DNA of 5,717 bases from Flavobacteriales bacterium (GTDB lineage Bacteria; Bacteroidota; Bacteroidia; Flavobacteriales; PHOS-HE28). Below are positions 1 to 5,330 of this stretch, one piece after another. Location: the NCBI GenBank assembly GCA_008016945.1, contig SSGN01000040.1:1-5717 (forward strand), given 5' to 3'. Below the pieces are notes generated by a model. The model had not been told where the DNA came from and made no database searches. It saw only the letters and a program-made list of their open reading frames with translations. The translations under genes were made by a program, and so were the position numbers. Within the stretch, counting starts at the first letter, position 1; each line of letters begins with the position of its first letter.

Positions 1-1214
1 AGCCCATGGAGTCCGACGGCGAGGCGCAGCTATATGTATACCCGGTCCAGAATGGATCGGCCCAGCATCTGGCCAATCTCCTCAATGGGTTGTATGCGCC
101 GCAGTCATCGACCAATACGGGCCAGTCGGCAACGGGTGTGGCCCCCGGTCTTGCGACCGCAACCCAGGCCACGCCGGGGTTTGGCGCCATGACGGGTACC
201 TTGGGCTCGACGACCGGGACGGGAGGGTTTGGGGCGGGGGCCAATCTCGCCTCGGCCCGCACCGGTCAGAATGCCCAGGTCATTCCCTCCTCGGTCACCC
301 AGGTGAATCTGGGCAAGGATGTTCGCGTGGTGGCCGACAACAACAACAACGCATTGTTGATCCATGCTCCGCGCAGGGACTACAAACGCATTGAGGCAGC
401 CCTGCGCCAGCTCGACATCACGCCTAACCAGGTGCTTATCGAGGCGAGCATCGTCGAAGTCACCCTGACCGACGAGACCAAGTACGGTTTGCAATGGTAT
501 TTTGAAGGCGGGCTGGGCAATGGCGGCTGGCGTGGTACAGGCGTGCTCGGAAATTCCTCAACCGGCGCCATCAACACCGCTCAGCAAGGTTTCTCCTACA
601 CCGTCACCAATCCCCTCGGGGCGGTCCGTGCGGTGCTTAATGCCATGGCGGACAAGCAGCTGGTCAACGTAATATCTTCGCCATCGGTCATGGTGCTCGA
701 CAACCAGACCGCTTCGATCCAGGTGGGGGATCAGCAGCCGATCCGTTCATCCACGACGGTGACCGACGGCGGGGTCAGCACCTCATCCATCCAGTACAAG
801 GATACCGGCGTCCTTCTCTCGGTGACCCCTTCGGTCAATGCCGGCAATCTGATCTCCATGCAGATCAACCAGAGCATTTCCGACGTCGGGAGCATCGATT
901 CGGCCACCGGTCAGCGCAGCTTCCTGCAGCGGATGATCGCCAGCAAGGTGGCCGTGCGTTCGGGAGAAACCATCGTGCTCGGTGGCTTGATCCGTGACAA
1001 CAAGGGCGACGGCAAGCAGGGTATTCCGTGGCTCCAGGATATTCCGGTGATCGGCGCCCTGTTTTCCACAACCACTTTGTCCAAGACCCGGACGGAGCTG
1101 TTGGTGATGATCACCCCGCGGGTGGTGCGTACCGAGCAGGATGTTCGCGAGGTGGGTTCGGAGTTGAAGTCCAAGATGCAGGGGCTCAAGCCTTTGCTGG
1201 GTATCAAGCGCTGA
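1..1214 (+). CDS. gspD: Type II secretion outer-membrane secretin GspD, C-terminal part (5' truncated by window)
   Basis: Outer-membrane secretin of the GspD/PulD family, which forms the multimeric channel through which folded proteins leave the periplasm. The frame is open to the left edge and the first ATG (base 6) has no visible ribosome binding site, so the true start lies upstream. Counting from that ATG, residues 9-30 and 100-137 look like the two halves of an N3-type secretin_N repeat (VYPVQNGSAQHLANLL and VRVVADNNNNALLIHAPRRDY), split by a Gly/Thr/Ala-rich insert at about 31-98. The secretin core runs from about 142 to 374: QVLIEASIVEV, then VISSPSVMVLDNQTASIQVG, then the family's C-terminal signature GETIVLGGLI (320-329), IPWLQDIPVIGALF (340-353) and ELLVMITPRVV (364-374). 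The preceding N0-N2 domains are presumed to lie outside the window. A short tail of about 28 residues follows; whether it binds a pilotin cannot be told. A type IV pilus PilQ is less likely given the N3/core arrangement. Confidence 0.92.
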   Translation, partial: PMESDGEAQLYVYPVQNGSAQHLANLLNGLYAPQSSTNTGQSATGVAPGLATATQATPGFGAMTGTLGSTTGTGGFGAGANLASARTGQNAQVIPSSVTQVNLGKDVRVVADNNNNALLIHAPRRDYKRIEAALRQLDITPNQVLIEASIVEVTLTDETKYGLQWYFEGGLGNGGWRGTGVLGNSSTGAINTAQQGFSYTVTNPLGAVRAVLNAMADKQLVNVISSPSVMVLDNQTASIQVGDQQPIRSSTTVTDGGVSTSSIQYKDTGVLLSVTPSVNAGNLISMQINQSISDVGSIDSATGQRSFLQRMIASKVAVRSGETIVLGGLIRDNKGDGKQGIPWLQDIPVIGALFSTTTLSKTRTELLVMITPRVVRTEQDVREVGSELKSKMQGLKPLLGIKR

Positions 1215-1267
1215 AGGTTCCCGAGATCTGCTTTCCCGGGGGCGCATAGATTGTTCCAGAAGGTGAA

Positions 1268-1720
1268 ATGATGAATGAAGTCATGATTTTTTTTAGGTCC
1301 AGTGTGACTTTTTCCCGGTTTGGTCGCCTCAAGTCGTGGGGTATCATCGGGGCTGCCTGTCTTTCCGTATTGGGAGGCTGCGCCACGTTTGCGCCGCGCG
1401 AGCCGGAGGCGGATGTAAGGGAGCGTGCCCAGGCAAGGTGGGATGCCCAGGTTGCAGGTAACTGGGAGAAAGCCTACAGTTTCGCCACGCCTGCTTACCG
1501 CAAGGCCGTTGATCTCTTCGGTTTTCGCAGCCGTTCCGCGCCCGCAGTTAAACTTAAGAGCGCAGATGTCGTTAACGTAAAGTGCAAGGACGCAACCTGC
1601 GATGTAACCATGCGCATTGGTTTTGCGCCTCTGCAACGGGGTTACCCGGAAACCACGACCGATCTCGAGGAGCGTTGGATACTCGAAGCGGGTGAGTGGT
1701 GGCGGTACGAGCGATTCTAG
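1268..1720 (+). CDS. Small predicted outer-membrane lipoprotein, function unknown
   Basis: A 150-residue protein with a basic N-terminal stretch, a hydrophobic segment (about residues 25-37, GIIGAACLSVLGG) and a lipobox LGGC that puts the lipidated cysteine at residue 38. The residue after it is Ala, not Asp, which by the Lol sorting rule points to the outer membrane. The mature part (about 113 residues) has a helical segment with RARWDAQVAGNWEKAY, an aromatic-rich end (WILEAGEWWRYERF) and two close cysteines, 106 and 111 (CKDATC), that could form a disulfide. The pattern of a short helix-rich start and a strand-rich WWRYE-type end is reminiscent of NTF2-like folds, but this is inference and I recognise no named family. 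The ribosome binding site AAGG (1260-1263) would serve ATG 1268 or, with better spacing, ATG 1271. The gene follows the secretin by 53 bases with no terminator between, so an operon with it is likely and a role as secretin accessory is possible. Confidence 0.8.
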   Translation: MMNEVMIFFRSSVTFSRFGRLKSWGIIGAACLSVLGGCATFAPREPEADVRERAQARWDAQVAGNWEKAYSFATPAYRKAVDLFGFRSRSAPAVKLKSADVVNVKCKDATCDVTMRIGFAPLQRGYPETTTDLEERWILEAGEWWRYERF

Positions 1721-1723
1721 TTT

Positions 1724-1740
1724 TCGGGCCCATGGCCCGA
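1724..1740 (+). other. Short GC-rich hairpin after the lipoprotein gene
   Basis: A perfect 7-bp inverted repeat, TCGGGCC / GGCCCGA, around a 3-base CAT loop, starting three bases after the TAG stop. No T-tract follows on the + strand, so it is not a classical intrinsic terminator. It may stabilise the 3' end of the secretin-lipoprotein transcript or weaken read-through into the next gene. Confidence 0.45.
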
Positions 1741-1821
1741 GCCTGTGAATAGCCTGTATGTGTATGTAAAATTTCGTTGTTTTTGTGCAACAGGGCATGA
1801 CGCAATTGTGTTTGCAGGCTG

Positions 1822-1850
1822 TTCAAAAAAATTGCTGTCTGTGCTATGGT
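1822..1850 (+). promoter_or_regulatory. Predicted sigma-70 promoter with extended -10 for the surface protein gene
   Basis: A -35 box TTCAAA (1822-1827, four of six consensus bases) is separated by 17 bases from a -10 box TATGGT (1845-1850). The -10 is preceded by TG at 1842-1843 in the TGnTATGGT arrangement of an extended -10. An A-tract (1825-1831) overlaps the -35 and the start of the spacer. Transcription would start near 1857, leaving an mRNA leader of about 53 bases. The stretch 1741-1909 is clearly AT-richer than the surrounding genes. This is a motif match by eye, with no experimental support. Confidence 0.55.
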
Positions 1851-1859
1851 GTCATCCAG

Positions 1860-1876
1860 CGTAAGACTTGATTACG
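1860..1876 (+). other. Possible stem-loop at the 5' end of the surface protein mRNA
   Basis: CGTAA (1860-1864) and TTACG (1872-1876) can pair around a 7-base loop, with a possible further G-U pair outside. If transcription starts near 1857 this stem lies almost at the 5' end of the mRNA, where such structures are known to protect abundant transcripts (ompA is the classic case). The stem is only 5 bp, so it could be chance. Confidence 0.25.
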
Positions 1877-1898
1877 TTGCGTTCATTTTTTGCTATTT

Positions 1899-1903
1899 AG
1901 GAG
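1899..1903 (+). promoter_or_regulatory. Strong ribosome binding site of the surface protein gene
   Basis: AGGAG lies 6 bases before ATG 1910, a near-ideal Shine-Dalgarno sequence and spacing. The leader before it is T/A-rich (TTCATTTTTTGCTATTT), which should keep the site unpaired. It fixes the start at 1910, which in turn gives a clean signal peptide. Confidence 0.75.
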
Positions 1904-1909
1904 TTCTGT

Positions 1910-3334
1910 ATGAAGAAAAAGCTTCTTGCTGTTGGTGTTGCGGCCACTCTGGGTGCGCTGTCCGGAGTTTCGAACGCAGCGATCACCGTTGCGCAAAATG
2001 GTGTGGGTCATATCAACATCCTGCCGTACTACTCTGTTCAGAGCGGCAACACCACCCTGATCAGCATCGCGAACACCGACGAAGTTAACGGCAAGGCTGT
2101 CAAGGTCCGCTTCCGCGGCGCTCAGTTCTCCGACGACGTCTTTGACTTCCAAGTCTTCCTGTCCCCGGCTGACGTCTGGACCGCTGCTGTCAGCCTCGAT
2201 GGCACCGTTGCCCGTCTGGCCACCAGCGACAAGTCCTGCACCCTGCCGGTCAGCGTCAATCAGCCGTTCGTGACCGCTCGTCTGCTGGATGCCAACAAGG
2301 CTCAAGGCACCCGTGAAGGCTATGTTGAAATCATCAACATGGGCGACATCGCTCCCGCCTCCGCGATTTACACCGCGACCAAGCACGTCAATGGCGTGGC
2401 TCCTTGCACCACCTCCGTTCTGATTGGCAACGCTGCCACCCCGAACGATCTGACCGCCGGGCTGACCGCTCCGACCTCTGGTCTGACCTCCTTCGCGACC
2501 ATCATCAACGTTGCTTCCTCCAAGGCCTTCACCATCCCCGGTACCGCCCTGGTTCAGAGCACCGCTGTTCCGGTTCGTTACTCCCGTCAGGCCAACCTGA
2601 CCATCGGTACGGCTTCCTTCGGTAGCGTTCCCCCGGCCTTCGCTCCGGCTCAAACCGCTGACAGCGTGTTCGACACGGCTACCGGCAACGTGACCATGTA
2701 CGAGTTCGACCTGCCCGACCTGTCGACCCCGTACGGCGCCGCCACTGCTGCTGCCCAACTGGCTGAGCTGCAAACCGCTCTTGCCAAGGCTTCCGTCGTC
2801 ACCGAGTACGCCACCGATGATTCCATCCTGGCCTCTACCGATGTCGTCCTGTCCCAGCCGACCCGTCGTTACTACTACACCTGGACCGACACCCCGGCTG
2901 CTGGCACCGACCCGCTGCGCACTCTGGCCACTGTTGCTGGCGCTACCGGCCCCTACACCGGTCTGGCTGCTGCCACCAACTCCATCACTGTTGCCGCTCC
3001 CACCGTCTATGACCGTGAAGAGCGCACCGTGGTTGATCAGAGCAGCATCGTGATCTCCCCGAACCCGCAAGGTTCCGCCACCTGGACCCTGATCGGTGAA
3101 GTTTCCGTCGTGTCCATCAACAACGGCTCCGCTCCGTCCGGCGCTCTGAAGGCCAACATCACCGCTCAGGATTACACCTTTGCGTACAATGATGGTCTGG
3201 TTCGCCTGAGCACCACCAACCAAGCCAACGGCGCTCCGCTGCCGGTTATCGGCTTCACCGCGGTGAACGTGTTCAACTCCAGCGTTGGCGCCGCCGGCAC
3301 CAACTACGGCCAAGTTCTGCCGCTGAAGTGGTAA
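1910..3334 (+). CDS. Highly expressed exported surface protein, S-layer-like (family unassigned)
   Basis: A 474-residue protein with a clear Sec signal peptide: MKKKLLAVGV followed by a hydrophobic core and the cleavage motif SNA before residue 24. The mature protein of about 451 residues is rich in Ala, Thr, Val, Ser and Gly, with few Lys and His. It has no membrane helix, no lipobox, no PEP-CTERM or LPXTG sorting signal, and only two cysteines (110 and 166), which may form a disulfide. Strand-like alternating segments throughout suggest a beta-rich fold. The end, QVLPLKW, finishes in an aromatic residue but lacks a convincing outer-membrane barrel signature. Codon choice is extremely biased (Leu nearly always CTG, Arg CGT/CGC, Asn AAC, Thr ACC), unlike its neighbours and typical of the most abundant proteins. 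Its own promoter, strong ribosome binding site and terminator make it monocistronic. These traits fit an S-layer or other major surface protein; a periplasmic or secreted protein, or a porin-like one, is not excluded. The role is inference. Confidence 0.88.
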   Translation: MKKKLLAVGVAATLGALSGVSNAAITVAQNGVGHINILPYYSVQSGNTTLISIANTDEVNGKAVKVRFRGAQFSDDVFDFQVFLSPADVWTAAVSLDGTVARLATSDKSCTLPVSVNQPFVTARLLDANKAQGTREGYVEIINMGDIAPASAIYTATKHVNGVAPCTTSVLIGNAATPNDLTAGLTAPTSGLTSFATIINVASSKAFTIPGTALVQSTAVPVRYSRQANLTIGTASFGSVPPAFAPAQTADSVFDTATGNVTMYEFDLPDLSTPYGAATAAAQLAELQTALAKASVVTEYATDDSILASTDVVLSQPTRRYYYTWTDTPAAGTDPLRTLATVAGATGPYTGLAAATNSITVAAPTVYDREERTVVDQSSIVISPNPQGSATWTLIGEVSVVSINNGSAPSGALKANITAQDYTFAYNDGLVRLSTTNQANGAPLPVIGFTAVNVFNSSVGAAGTNYGQVLPLKW

Positions 3335-3349
3335 GTTGAGCTGTACCTA

Positions 3350-3369
3350 AACACCCCTTCGGGGGTGTT
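3350..3369 (+). other. UUCG-capped hairpin in the 3' untranslated region of the surface protein mRNA
   Basis: AACACCCC (3350-3357) and GGGGTGTT (3362-3369) form a perfect 8-bp stem closed by the exceptionally stable C(UUCG)G tetraloop. It starts 16 bases after the stop codon. No T-run follows, so it is probably not a terminator by itself; it more likely acts with the next hairpin or blocks 3' exonucleases from entering the coding region. Confidence 0.75.
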
Positions 3370-3370
3370 G

Positions 3371-3408
3371 AATGACAAAGGCGGGCTTGTCCCGCCTTTG
3401 TCATTTTT
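3371..3408 (+). terminator. Strong rho-independent terminator after the surface protein gene
   Basis: A perfect 15-bp inverted repeat, AATGACAAAGGCGGG (3371-3385) and CCCGCCTTTGTCATT (3391-3405), with a 5-base CTTGT loop, runs directly into a T-tract (TTTTT at 3404-3408). Only one base separates it from the preceding hairpin. On the opposite strand no T-run follows, so termination is predicted for + strand transcription only. It should isolate the surface protein transcript from the isomerase gene. Confidence 0.92.
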
Positions 3409-3480
3409 GTTGTGAGTTCAGGATCATTGCTTGTGATGAACCACCATTGAACAGGTGTTGTCTTTTCTGCTTTTCCATTC

Positions 3481-3484
3481 GGAG
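3481..3484 (+). promoter_or_regulatory. Ribosome binding site favouring a TTG start for the isomerase
   Basis: GGAG lies 8 bases before TTG 3493. The competing in-frame GTG (3484) begins on the last base of this motif and has only a pyrimidine-rich stretch before it, with no Shine-Dalgarno sequence of its own. The TTG start also gives the more usual signal-peptide beginning, MKLSN. Confidence 0.6.
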
Positions 3485-3492
3485 TGAGCAAA

Positions 3493-4377
3493 TTGAAGTT
3501 GTCGAATCTTCACGTCGTTCCTTTTGTTTTTGCGGCGCTTGTTTCATACCAGTCTCACGCGGGTGACGAGATCGTCGCCACGCATGGCAAGGCTGCCGTT
3601 ACCGCCGCTGATCTGCAAGCTGATATGGTCGGACGATCGCCCGAGTTGCTGAAGCGCATGCGTGAGCCCGGTTCTCCGTCCGGTGAGCGAATGGCTGCCG
3701 ACATCATGCTGCGTCGCCTGGTGGCGAACAAAGCGCGTGAGGAGGGACTGTTGGCCCGCAAGGACATCCTTGATCGCCTCAAGTTGGCGGAAGAACGCGC
3801 CTTGTACGAGATCTACATGGAGCAGGCCGAGTCCAAGGCCGTGTCAGAGAGTCAGGTGGAAGCCATCGCCCGGGACGAGTACAAGGCATTTCCCGAGAAA
3901 TTCACCAAGCCGGAGGAGGTGCGTGCGCGCCACATCCTTTTCCGCGCTTGCGGCAGCGATCGGACAGCCTCTCGCGCACTGGCCGAGTCCGTTCTTGAAA
4001 AGTTGCGCAGTGGTGAGTCTTTCGAAGAACTGGCCCAGAAATATTCCGACGATCCCGGCTCAGGCAAGCGGGGTGGAGATCTCGGCATGAAACCGAAGGG
4101 CACGATGGTGCCCGAGTTCGAGGCCGTTGCCTTCGCCATGAAGAAGCCGGGCGAACTGTCGGGGATCGTGGAGACCAACTTCGGGCTTCACATCATCCGT
4201 TTCGAAGAACGTCAGGCGCCGGTGCTGCGTCCCTTCGATGAGGTGAAGGACGCCCTGATGGAGAGCGTCCGCACTCGCATGCGCGGCGAAGTCCGCAAGA
4301 AGATTGCCGATCCGCTGCGCGATCCTGCCGCGATCAAGATCGACGCTGACGCCGTGCGACGCGCGGTAAGCAAGTAA
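3493..4377 (+). CDS. Periplasmic parvulin-type peptidyl-prolyl cis-trans isomerase (SurA/PpiC family)
   Basis: Catalyses cis-trans isomerisation of proline peptide bonds in exported proteins and probably acts as a folding chaperone. Numbered from TTG 3493 (294 residues; 297 from GTG 3484), residues 1-23 form a signal peptide ending in SHA before Gly24. A helical SurA-N-like part follows (about 24-135, with many charged residues such as ERMAADIMLRRLVANKARE). One rotamase domain covers about 142-239: RARHILF with the conserved His147, FEELAQKYSDDPGSGKRGG, the substrate-loop region PEFEAVAFAM, and FGLHIIRFEE with the second conserved His at 233. A charged helical tail with IADPLRDPA closes it. 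A single domain and this length fit PpiC/PrsA-like or EpsD-like isomerases better than SurA, which has two domains. The exact substrate is unknown; the neighbouring surface protein and the export genes are plausible clients. It lies behind a strong terminator, so it needs its own promoter, which I cannot identify with confidence in 3409-3480. Confidence 0.9.
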   Translation: MKLSNLHVVPFVFAALVSYQSHAGDEIVATHGKAAVTAADLQADMVGRSPELLKRMREPGSPSGERMAADIMLRRLVANKAREEGLLARKDILDRLKLAEERALYEIYMEQAESKAVSESQVEAIARDEYKAFPEKFTKPEEVRARHILFRACGSDRTASRALAESVLEKLRSGESFEELAQKYSDDPGSGKRGGDLGMKPKGTMVPEFEAVAFAMKKPGELSGIVETNFGLHIIRFEERQAPVLRPFDEVKDALMESVRTRMRGEVRKKIADPLRDPAAIKIDADAVRRAVSK

Positions 4378-4463
4378 CACGCACATCTTTTCCATCATGC
4401 CTGTAGCGCGCATCTGCAGCAGATCCCCGGCGATGCTGTTGCGAGGCGCTTGATGCCCGAGCC

Positions 4464-4519
4464 CGCTGCACAGCCCATGGCTTCGGTCCCGGAGGGGGCG
4501 AAACATGGATTGTGCAGCG
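4464..4519 (+). repeat. Long imperfect inverted repeat upstream of the polysaccharide exporter
   Basis: Arms of 16 bases (4464-4479 and 4504-4519) pair as a perfect 9-bp outer stem, CGCTGCACA / TGTGCAGCG, two non-canonical positions (one G-T, one C-A) and an inner CCATG / CATGG stem. The 24-base centre can form a smaller hairpin, CTTCG / CGGAG (one G-U pair) around GTCC. No T-tract follows, so it is not a simple terminator. It lies 19 bases before the exporter start and could be an operator or an mRNA structure that controls exporter expression. Confidence 0.6.
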
Positions 4520-4538
4520 TGAGTGCCGGACGGATTCA

Positions 4539-5330
4539 ATGAATATCCTTACCGAACTTTGGCAGCAGCGCTGGTTGTTCCTCACCTTTGTCCGGCGTGA
4601 GGTCACCAGCCGCTATTCCGGAACGATTGCCGGTGGATTGTGGGCCCTCGGCCAGCCCGTGCTCCTGTTGATGATCTACGGATTCGTCTTCCGGAAGGTC
4701 TTCAAGGTCGGCTTTCCCGAGCTGGGTGAGCACAGTTTCGTGGCCTTCGTGGCCTGTGCCCTGTGGCCGTGGATGGCCTTCCAGGAGGGGGTGCAGCGGG
4801 CCACCCACGCGGTGGTAGGTAACTCCGGCTTGGTCAAAAAGGTGCATTTTCCCCACGAATTGCTGGTGTTCGCGTCCATTGGCGCCACCTTTTTCATTCA
4901 TTTCGTGGGTTTCTTGGTGGTCATCTGTGCCCTGGCCCTTGGTGGCGAGCCCTTCCGCTTTTCCGGTTTGCCAGTGGTGCTGATGGGATGGTTGGCGCTG
5001 CTGCTGCTGGCGTCCGCGATCGCACTGGTGACGGCATCCTTCCAGGTTTTCCTGAAGGATATCGACCACATGCTGGGGCCCGCGCTGATGATCATGTTCT
5101 ACGTCACGCCCATTCTGTATCCCACCACGCAGGTCCCGGAGTCGGTGCGCTGGATCGTTGCCTTCAATCCCCTGGTGCATCTGCTCGAGCCTATCCGCGC
5201 CGGACTGATGCACGGGGATCTCGCAGCCTTCGGGCAACTTTCGCTTTTCGTGGCGGGTGGAGGCGTCGCCGTGTTTGCCGCGGTGCTGTTGTTCCGGCGT
5301 CTCTCCGATTATTTCGAGGATTTCATCTGA
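4539..5330 (+). CDS. wzm: ABC-2 type polysaccharide exporter, membrane subunit (Wzm/KpsM family)
   Basis: Inner-membrane permease that, with the ATPase encoded next, exports a completed polysaccharide such as O-antigen or capsule to the periplasm. The 263-residue protein starts with the family's cytoplasmic amphipathic segment (ELWQQRWLFLTFVRREVTSRY) followed by GTIAGGLWALGQP, which enters the first membrane helix. About six membrane helices can be placed near residues 35-55, 67-85, 107-133, 144-168, 177-196 and 233-253. Characteristic motifs are VKKVHFPHELL (99-109), FLKDIDHMLGPALM (171-184), FYVTPILYP (187-195) and FNPLVHLLEPIR (209-220). Length agrees with the family (about 260 residues). 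An in-frame GTG at 4512 would add nine residues but lies inside an inverted repeat; ATG 4539, with weak GGACGGA upstream, gives the usual beginning. The stop codon overlaps the next start, showing translational coupling. Whether O-antigen, capsule or another glycan is carried cannot be told here. Confidence 0.92.
   Translation: MNILTELWQQRWLFLTFVRREVTSRYSGTIAGGLWALGQPVLLLMIYGFVFRKVFKVGFPELGEHSFVAFVACALWPWMAFQEGVQRATHAVVGNSGLVKKVHFPHELLVFASIGATFFIHFVGFLVVICALALGGEPFRFSGLPVVLMGWLALLLLASAIALVTASFQVFLKDIDHMLGPALMIMFYVTPILYPTTQVPESVRWIVAFNPLVHLLEPIRAGLMHGDLAAFGQLSLFVAGGGVAVFAAVLLFRRLSDYFEDFI

Noticed and set aside
1756..1767. A short tandem duplication of TGTATG upstream of the surface protein promoter
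   Set aside because: Only two 6-base units in an AT-richer spacer; too short to separate from chance.
911..1798. A 295-codon minus-strand open frame across the secretin end and the lipoprotein gene
   Set aside because: No coding signature or recognisable domain. It overlaps two well-supported + strand genes in antisense and lacks a convincing ribosome binding site.
1883..3313. A 476-codon open frame on the minus strand opposite almost the whole surface protein gene
   Set aside because: It is a by-product of codon bias: the sense gene almost never places TTA, CTA or TCA where they would be antisense stops. The deduced protein is a featureless Gly/Gln/Arg/Val-rich sequence with no domain, and the opposite frame has a signal peptide, promoter, ribosome binding site and terminator.
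3416..3441. A bulged stem-loop, GTTC..ATCA / TGAT..GAAC, between the terminator and the isomerase
   Set aside because: Only 8 interrupted base pairs with a 3-base bulge and a 7-base loop; easily chance in a 70-base leader, with no matching regulator motif.
4412..4424. A small palindrome, ATCTGC / GCAGAT with one central base, after the isomerase gene
   Set aside because: Only 6 bp, with a one-base centre that cannot form an RNA loop. No second copy or promoter element nearby supports an operator.
4378..4538. A possible small gene in the gap between the isomerase and the exporter
   Set aside because: No open frame of useful length with a start and ribosome binding site is visible; the gap is better explained by the inverted repeat and an undetermined promoter.
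4536..5237. A 233-codon minus-strand open frame opposite the permease gene
   Set aside because: The deduced sequence is rich in His, Gln and Gly, the usual reverse image of a Leu/Val/Ala-rich membrane protein. The permease frame has clear family motifs.
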